A DNA stretch of 64,000 bases from CAZYAK01 sp964403335 (GTDB lineage: Bacteria; Patescibacteriota; Gracilibacteria; Peribacterales; Peribacteraceae). Positions 60,112 to 64,000 of the stretch are shown piece after piece. Below the pieces are notes generated by a model. It ran no database searches, was not told where the DNA came from, and saw only the letters and a list, made by a program, of their open reading frames with translations. The translations under genes and the position numbers were made by a program. Each line of letters begins with the position of its first letter. Position 1 is the stretch's first letter. The stretch covers positions 62,001 to 126,000 of the forward strand of contig CAYOFI010000003.1 of NCBI GenBank assembly GCA_964403335.1. Direction: 5' to 3'.

Positions 60112-60505
60112 TGTCTCGCTCCTTCGATGACCGCCATGTCTGCCTTTTGGCCAGGCATGGAGGAACGTCCGGGCATCACCGGAACGCCATGCGGGTAACG
60201 CCCGCCCACGCGCCCCATATACGGCAAATGCGCGTGAGGACCAGTGCCACAGAGACGAGCCCCATCTTCGGGTGAGGGCATGTGAAACGCCCCCGGCTTG
60301 AACGGGGGACAGGCTAGACCTTCGGGTCGAACCGAGTTGGTAAACTCATGGTGATGCAAGGAGGATTTGGGTACATGGAATCTGTTGTGGTTCCGCCGCA
60401 CCATGCACCCCTCCGCTTGAGGTCGCGAGCGATCGCGATCCTAGAGAGATGGTCATCCGCATGCGTGAGCAATCACGTGTGACGACAGAACCCGGCGTAT
60501 GAGGG
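60112..60505 (+). ncRNA. rnpB: RNase P RNA
   Basis: The ribozyme subunit that matures tRNA 5' ends. The universally conserved P4 strands are present: GGAGGAACGTCCGGGC (60159-60174) near the 5' end and ACAGAACCCGGCGTAT (60485-60500) near the 3' end. Between them are the expected conserved words such as GCCACAGAGACGAG. The normal A in GAGGAAAG is a C here. Ends are approximate: a weak -10 CAAAAT lies near 60103 and a terminator starts at 60515. The minus-strand frame crossing this region is not a gene. Confidence 0.93.
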
Positions 60506-60514
60506 GGTGGGATC

Positions 60515-60542
60515 AAAAAAAGAGGCGAAAGCCTCTTTTTTT
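60515..60542 (+). terminator. Terminator of rnpB
   Basis: An A run, AGAGGC, loop GAAA, GCCTCT and a T run. Symmetrical, so it could work in both directions. Confidence 0.92.
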
Positions 60543-60565
60543 GAAACACTGTATAGTTCGGGGTA

Positions 60566-61039
60566 ATGGTTGCAACTGCTGTTCATCTCTTTTTTATCGC
60601 CACAATTCCTTTTGCGCTGATTGGATTTTTCTTTCTTAGTCGTTTCGTCGTTCTCTATTCAGGATATAAAAGTGTTTTGCATTTGCAGAACATACCTAAT
60701 ACGCGAACCAACAATCAGCTTCTCAATTTTTCCCTCTACTCGATTGCACTTTTTTTCTTGGCGGCCGGCTGTGCGCAAGTAGTGCAAGGAAATGGAAAGC
60801 AAGCTGTTGCTGCCCTTATTGGCGCAGTACTGTTCACTCTTTTTGCAGTAGTACTCGTCGGTAGTCGCATGAAGGATCTCCAAAAACCTGAGAAAATGCG
60901 TGAGAAATATCAGCCAGTCAATGTTCTCTGGAAAATTCCCACAAACCCTGGAGAGCGGCTACAGCGTCTCCTCTTCATATTTCTCTTGGGTGTGATTTTT
61001 TTGGCAGTTGTGATTTTCCAGGGTCAAGCCGGTTCTTGA
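60566..61039 (+). CDS. Membrane protein, 157 aa
   Basis: Four hydrophobic segments (LFFIATIPFALIGFFFLSRF, LYSIALFFLAAGCA, ALIGAVLFTLFAVVLVGS and LLFIFLLGVIFLAVVIFQ) with short basic loops. No family recognised. TATAGT (60552-60557) lies 8 bases before the ATG. Base composition is somewhat A+T-richer than the core genes, as for the neighbouring gene at 61061. Confidence 0.7.
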   Translation: MVATAVHLFFIATIPFALIGFFFLSRFVVLYSGYKSVLHLQNIPNTRTNNQLLNFSLYSIALFFLAAGCAQVVQGNGKQAVAALIGAVLFTLFAVVLVGSRMKDLQKPEKMREKYQPVNVLWKIPTNPGERLQRLLFIFLLGVIFLAVVIFQGQAGS

Positions 61040-61060
61040 TGCGCTGCCACATGCCAATCT

Positions 61061-61357
61061 CTAGACATTGCGAAGCAATGAGAGAAGTAATTTGAAGACG
61101 CCATATATGCCGAATGCGCCAAAAAGAATATTGACTGCAGCAGGGCGATTGTCCTTCTTTTTGATCAATCGAATGCCTGTCTTGATGCACCAGAGGCTCG
61201 TGGCGGCGACACAGAGCGCCAGAATCGCATGCAGTACAAGAGTTACAGTATCGCCAAGACGGAGCACGTCGGTAGCAATGAGTGATAGCAATGCTGATAG
61301 CACGCATGCACCCACAAAAAACCAAACCGGCCTATAGTGCGGGGGAAAACTTTGCAT
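61061..61357 (-). CDS. Membrane protein, 98 aa
   Basis: Three hydrophobic segments (VWFFVGACVLSALLSLIATD, TLVLHAILALCVAATSLWCI, AAVNILFGAFGIYGVFKLLL) separated by short basic loops (KTGIRLIKKKDNRP). Function unknown. A TTTACT -10 candidate lies 7 bases before the ATG. Convergent with the 157-aa gene. Confidence 0.65.
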   Translation of the reverse strand: MQSFPPHYRPVWFFVGACVLSALLSLIATDVLRLGDTVTLVLHAILALCVAATSLWCIKTGIRLIKKKDNRPAAVNILFGAFGIYGVFKLLLSLLRNV

Positions 61358-61433
61358 ATCCGACAGTAAAAAGAATACAGTTGTTTATTCCCATTGTGCG
61401 TTTCCGAATTTGTTCTCTTTCATGGGTGAATAG

Positions 61434-61462
61434 TAAAAAAGAGGCGCTATGCCTCTTTTTTA
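61434..61462. terminator. Bidirectional terminator
   Basis: An A run, GAGGC, a 5-nt loop, GCCTC and a T run. Its stem resembles that of the rnpB terminator. The rest of the spacer 61358-61498 holds nothing else I can name. Confidence 0.8.
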
Positions 61463-61498
61463 GTAGCAAAATTTCTTGTGGAGAAATTACAAGGTTGT

Positions 61499-61768
61499 TC
61501 AGCGCACGGCGCCGCGGCGGAACAAGTTCACGATGGCGAGAAGGATGACTGCGCCGATGAACGAGACCACGAGTCCCGGAACGCTCAGATCACCTTGGTT
61601 GATGGTGCCTGCGCCGAGCATGGGGGAGATCAGGAGGCCGCCGATGTACGCGCCGATGATTCCGACGATGATGTTCAGGAAGATGCCCTGATTTTTATCG
61701 GTCGCCATGACCAGGCTTGCGAGCCAGCCGATGACGCCGCCGATGATGAGCCAGAGAAGAAAATTCAT
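61499..61768 (-). CDS. GlsB/YeaQ/YmgE-family membrane protein
   Basis: An 89-residue protein with the family pattern of three Gly-rich hydrophobic helices: LLWLIIGGVIGWLASLVM, GIFLNIIVGIIGAYIGGLL and GLVVSFIGAVILLAIVNLF, ending RRG. Members are called transglycosylase-associated or general stress proteins, but the biochemical role is not established. Normal length. Confidence 0.9.
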   Translation of the reverse strand: MNFLLWLIIGGVIGWLASLVMATDKNQGIFLNIIVGIIGAYIGGLLISPMLGAGTINQGDLSVPGLVVSFIGAVILLAIVNLFRRGAVR

Positions 61769-61854
61769 ACAAGTGAGGGGAAAACGGAAGAAAGGGTGGC
61801 GGAGGCAATCTCCGCTGCACGTATGGATGACGCATTGATGATGGGTTTCTTACG

Positions 61855-62568
61855 TCAGAGAAGCGTCGGTGTTGCTGTGACCGGCAAACCGTGACCCGTT
61901 GTCCGCGCAGAATTGACGTGCAGATGCGCAAGTCTGGTCGGTTCCGGCAGGCGGTATCCGCGCGCGCAATCCAGTGCCAATGCGACGGCATCATCGAGCC
62001 CGATACGGTTCCCGATGGAGACGTAGACGGGTTTGCAATGGTCTTTCAGCCGCACGATTTCGCCGATGTGTTCGTCGCCGTCCCGCAGCGGTGTATGTGA
62101 TCCCGCGGTCGGTGCCGGTTCGTCTCCGTGTCCCGTCAAAATACTTTTGGCCACGCCGATCGTCGGCACGTCGATCAATAATCCAAGATGCGCCGCGATC
62201 CCGAGTCTGCGCGGATGCGCGATGCCGTGACCATCAACCAGGAATGCATCGGGTTTGATCTTGAGGGCGCGGATGGCCTCGGCAAGGACGGGAATCTCGC
62301 GAAAGGAAAGGAGGCCGGGAATGTACGGCATTGATTGTTCGCGTTGGGCGAAGGTTGTTTCCAAAAGTGCGCCCGTATCGCGGTCCCACACGATCACGCC
62401 GGCTGTCAGGATGTTGTCGAACTTCGTACTCGATACATCCACGCCTGCGATGATGTTCGCACGATCAAGATCGAAGGGTTCGCTGCGGACGGTCCCCGCA
62501 ATCTCCCGTTGGATCCGGATGGCGTCTTTTGGCGTGACGGCCCAGGGATGAAGATCGGTGACGTGCAT
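61855..62568 (-). CDS. nfi: Endonuclease V
   Basis: A 237-residue DNA repair nuclease cutting near deaminated bases such as hypoxanthine. Motifs are IIAGVDVSSTKF (first metal Asp), the wedge PYIPGLLSFREIPV and the catalytic LVDGHGIAHPRRLGIAAHLG, followed by VPTIGVAKS and PVYVSIGNRIGLDDA. Start at 62568: TACACG (62580-62575) lies six bases upstream, and an upstream ATG (62598) falls in the promoter of the divergent gene. Two leaderless promoters share the 37-bp space between start codons. Confidence 0.93.
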   Translation of the reverse strand: MHVTDLHPWAVTPKDAIRIQREIAGTVRSEPFDLDRANIIAGVDVSSTKFDNILTAGVIVWDRDTGALLETTFAQREQSMPYIPGLLSFREIPVLAEAIRALKIKPDAFLVDGHGIAHPRRLGIAAHLGLLIDVPTIGVAKSILTGHGDEPAPTAGSHTPLRDGDEHIGEIVRLKDHCKPVYVSIGNRIGLDDAVALALDCARGYRLPEPTRLAHLHVNSARTTGHGLPVTATPTLL

Positions 62569-62593
62569 GATGTCCGTGTAGACGGATAAGGGG

Positions 62594-62599
62594 TACAAT
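62594..62599 (+). promoter_or_regulatory. Leaderless -10 of the sugar transferase gene
   Basis: TACAAT, six bases, ATG at 62606. The divergent endonuclease V -10 ends 14 bp away. Confidence 0.65.
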
Positions 62600-62605
62600 T
62601 ATCGC

Positions 62606-64000
62606 ATGAAGAAGACCGAAGCGCTCTTTGGAGTGGTGCGCCTTCCGCTCGATGCCCTGGCCGTCTTGGCGGCCCTTCTCTTCAGCTACCGGTTGCGTCA
62701 GGGGAATATCAATTTGTTCCCATGGTTCCAGTTTGGGGATGCGGCCAATACGTTGCCGCAGTTTTCCGCGTATCTCAGCTCGTTTGTGCTCCCGAGCATC
62801 GCCGTGTTTCTCGCGCTCTCAGCCGCACTTGGTCTCTACACGTTCCGCTCCACCATCAGCGCGTGGAGGGAATCATGGTTTGTGGCGGTCGCAAGCGGGC
62901 TGTGGCTGATGATCATCATCGCGTGGTACATCTTGGTGCTCCAGCAGATCTTCTTCTCCCGTGCCGTGCTGTTGTACGCCGTGGTGTTCATGACGCTCTT
63001 TGTAGTGCTGGGACGTGCGTCGCTCACCCTATTGCAGCGGTCGCTGCTGCGCGCAGGAGTCGGGCGCAGGAGTGTGGTCTCTGTCGGCAAACAGTCCTTG
63101 GCTGAGCATGCGCGCGATACGTTGGCGCATGATGAGCACTACGCATATTTAGGACATTTGCCCAATTTGGATGCGCTGAAGAGATTGGCGCATCAGCAAG
63201 ATCTTGATCTGGTGTTGCAGACGGATCCCGATCCGGGCAGCGAGCAGACCATCGCACTCATCAACTACTGCCGCAGTCATCACGTGGGATACGGATTCCT
63301 TCCCGCCGTCCTCGCGGATGTCCCGCATCAATTGCGCGTCGATCGCTTGGGTCTTCTGCCGCTCATGCGCTTCCAGCCGACTCCGCTTGATGGATGGGGA
63401 CGCGTGGCGAAACGCTTGTTCGATATCGTCGTGAGCTTTGTCGCGTTGATCGTTCTCTCTCCGTTGTTGCTCCTCTTGGCGATTGTTGTGTATCTGGATG
63501 GCGGGGCGCCGATTTTCTATGTGTCCAAGCGCGTGGGGGAGCAGGGCCGCAAACGCATTCACGTGATCAAATTCCGTTCGATGGTGCCCGATGCCGATCT
63601 GCGCAAAATCGAACTGCAACAATTGAACCACCGCCGCGATGGACCGCTTTTCAAAATCAAAAACGATCCGCGCGTGACGCGTGTGGGCCGCGTGCTCCGC
63701 CGCCTGACGTTGGATGAACTGCCGCAATTATGGAATGTTTTACGCGGAGAAATGTCGCTCGTCGGTCCGCGTCCGCATCTCCCCGAGGAAGTCGCGAAGT
63801 ACTCTCTCGAACAGCGCCGTGTGTTCGCGGTGAAGCCGGGTGCGACGGGTTTGGCCCAGGTCTCCGGTCGGTCAGATTTGAACTTTGATCAGGAAGTCCG
63901 CTTGGATCTGACGTACATCGAAGAATGGTCGATGGCCATGGATTTGTGGATATTGTGGAGGACGATATTTACGATTTTTTCGCGACAGGGAGCGGATTGA
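62606..64000 (+). CDS. Polyprenyl-phosphate glycosyl-1-phosphate transferase (WbaP/WcaJ type)
   Basis: A 464-residue membrane enzyme starting a surface polysaccharide or glycoprotein glycan by moving a sugar-1-phosphate to undecaprenyl phosphate. Four N-terminal transmembrane helices and a degenerate nucleotide-binding-like middle domain (residues about 150-260) are followed by the catalytic domain: KRLFDIVVSFVALIVLSPLL (re-entrant helix), FRSMVPDAD, LRRLTLDELPQLWNVLRGEM, SLVGPRPHLPEE and KPGATGLAQVSGRSDL. The sugar is unknown. The stop is the last codon of the window. Confidence 0.93.
   Translation: MKKTEALFGVVRLPLDALAVLAALLFSYRLRQGNINLFPWFQFGDAANTLPQFSAYLSSFVLPSIAVFLALSAALGLYTFRSTISAWRESWFVAVASGLWLMIIIAWYILVLQQIFFSRAVLLYAVVFMTLFVVLGRASLTLLQRSLLRAGVGRRSVVSVGKQSLAEHARDTLAHDEHYAYLGHLPNLDALKRLAHQQDLDLVLQTDPDPGSEQTIALINYCRSHHVGYGFLPAVLADVPHQLRVDRLGLLPLMRFQPTPLDGWGRVAKRLFDIVVSFVALIVLSPLLLLLAIVVYLDGGAPIFYVSKRVGEQGRKRIHVIKFRSMVPDADLRKIELQQLNHRRDGPLFKIKNDPRVTRVGRVLRRLTLDELPQLWNVLRGEMSLVGPRPHLPEEVAKYSLEQRRVFAVKPGATGLAQVSGRSDLNFDQEVRLDLTYIEEWSMAMDLWILWRTIFTIFSRQGAD

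Noticed and set aside
60102..60404. 100-aa minus-strand frame
   Set aside because: It lies inside RNase P RNA.

Overview
The window looks like chromosomal DNA of a Patescibacteria/CPR bacterium, most plausibly of the Peribacteria/Peregrinibacteria side. This is an inference from gene content, not a database match. The indications are a complete type IV pilus assembly locus with several prepilins, a stand-alone ComEC-like hydrolase, RNase J, many short membrane or hypothetical proteins, and promoters placed so close to start codons that most mRNAs must be leaderless. TGA is used as a stop throughout, which argues against Gracilibacteria/Absconditabacteria. Some nucleotide synthesis is retained (pyrB, pyrC, purH).

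Layout: 0-8.3 kb holds the 3' end of dnaE, two divergent regulators sharing an operator, membrane genes, tsaC, nrdR, aspS and a RHH/RelE-type toxin-antitoxin pair. 8.3-17 kb is mostly on the minus strand: a coiled-coil protein with a small partner, tRNA-Leu, mscL, and an overlapping block mfd / small paralogue / 95-aa protein / DOT1-like methyltransferase, then dnaN. mfd carries a 10-N assembly gap. 17.1-17.5 kb is a strong oriC candidate with five perfect DnaA boxes beside dnaN; dnaA is not in the window. 17.5-24.6 kb has a GlmU-like nucleotidyltransferase, a ComEC-like MBL protein, an Fn3-like surface protein, pyrB, a REP/RAYT element and pyrC.

Two copies of an unrecognised three-gene cassette follow: 24.65-31.5 kb (148, 152 and 1966 aa) and 38.5-43.2 kb (145, 248 and 1161 aa). 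Each has a small soluble protein of one paralogous family, a single-pass membrane protein and a giant helical protein. Copy 2 is preceded by an opposite-strand, apparently unannotated structured RNA gene with a textbook promoter and terminator. Between the cassettes lie a HAD phosphatase, RNase J, a PP2C-like/beta-propeller fusion and prepilin peptidase. 43.2-46.6 kb has smpB, recR, two small membrane genes and purH. 46.6-58.5 kb is the pilus block: receiver protein, pilB, pilC with a long N-terminal extension, five prepilin-like genes and a sensor histidine kinase. 58.5-64 kb has an A+T-rich fic gene, tRNA-Thr with a duplicated fragment, rnpB, small membrane proteins, endonuclease V and a polyprenyl-phosphate sugar transferase.

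Two genome-scale features recur. First, a -10 hexamer followed by 6-7 bases and then the start codon. Second, long hairpins whose arms are made of tandem 6-9 nt units; they usually sit exactly at a stop codon and sometimes lie inside genes (dnaE, a pseudopilin, probably purH).
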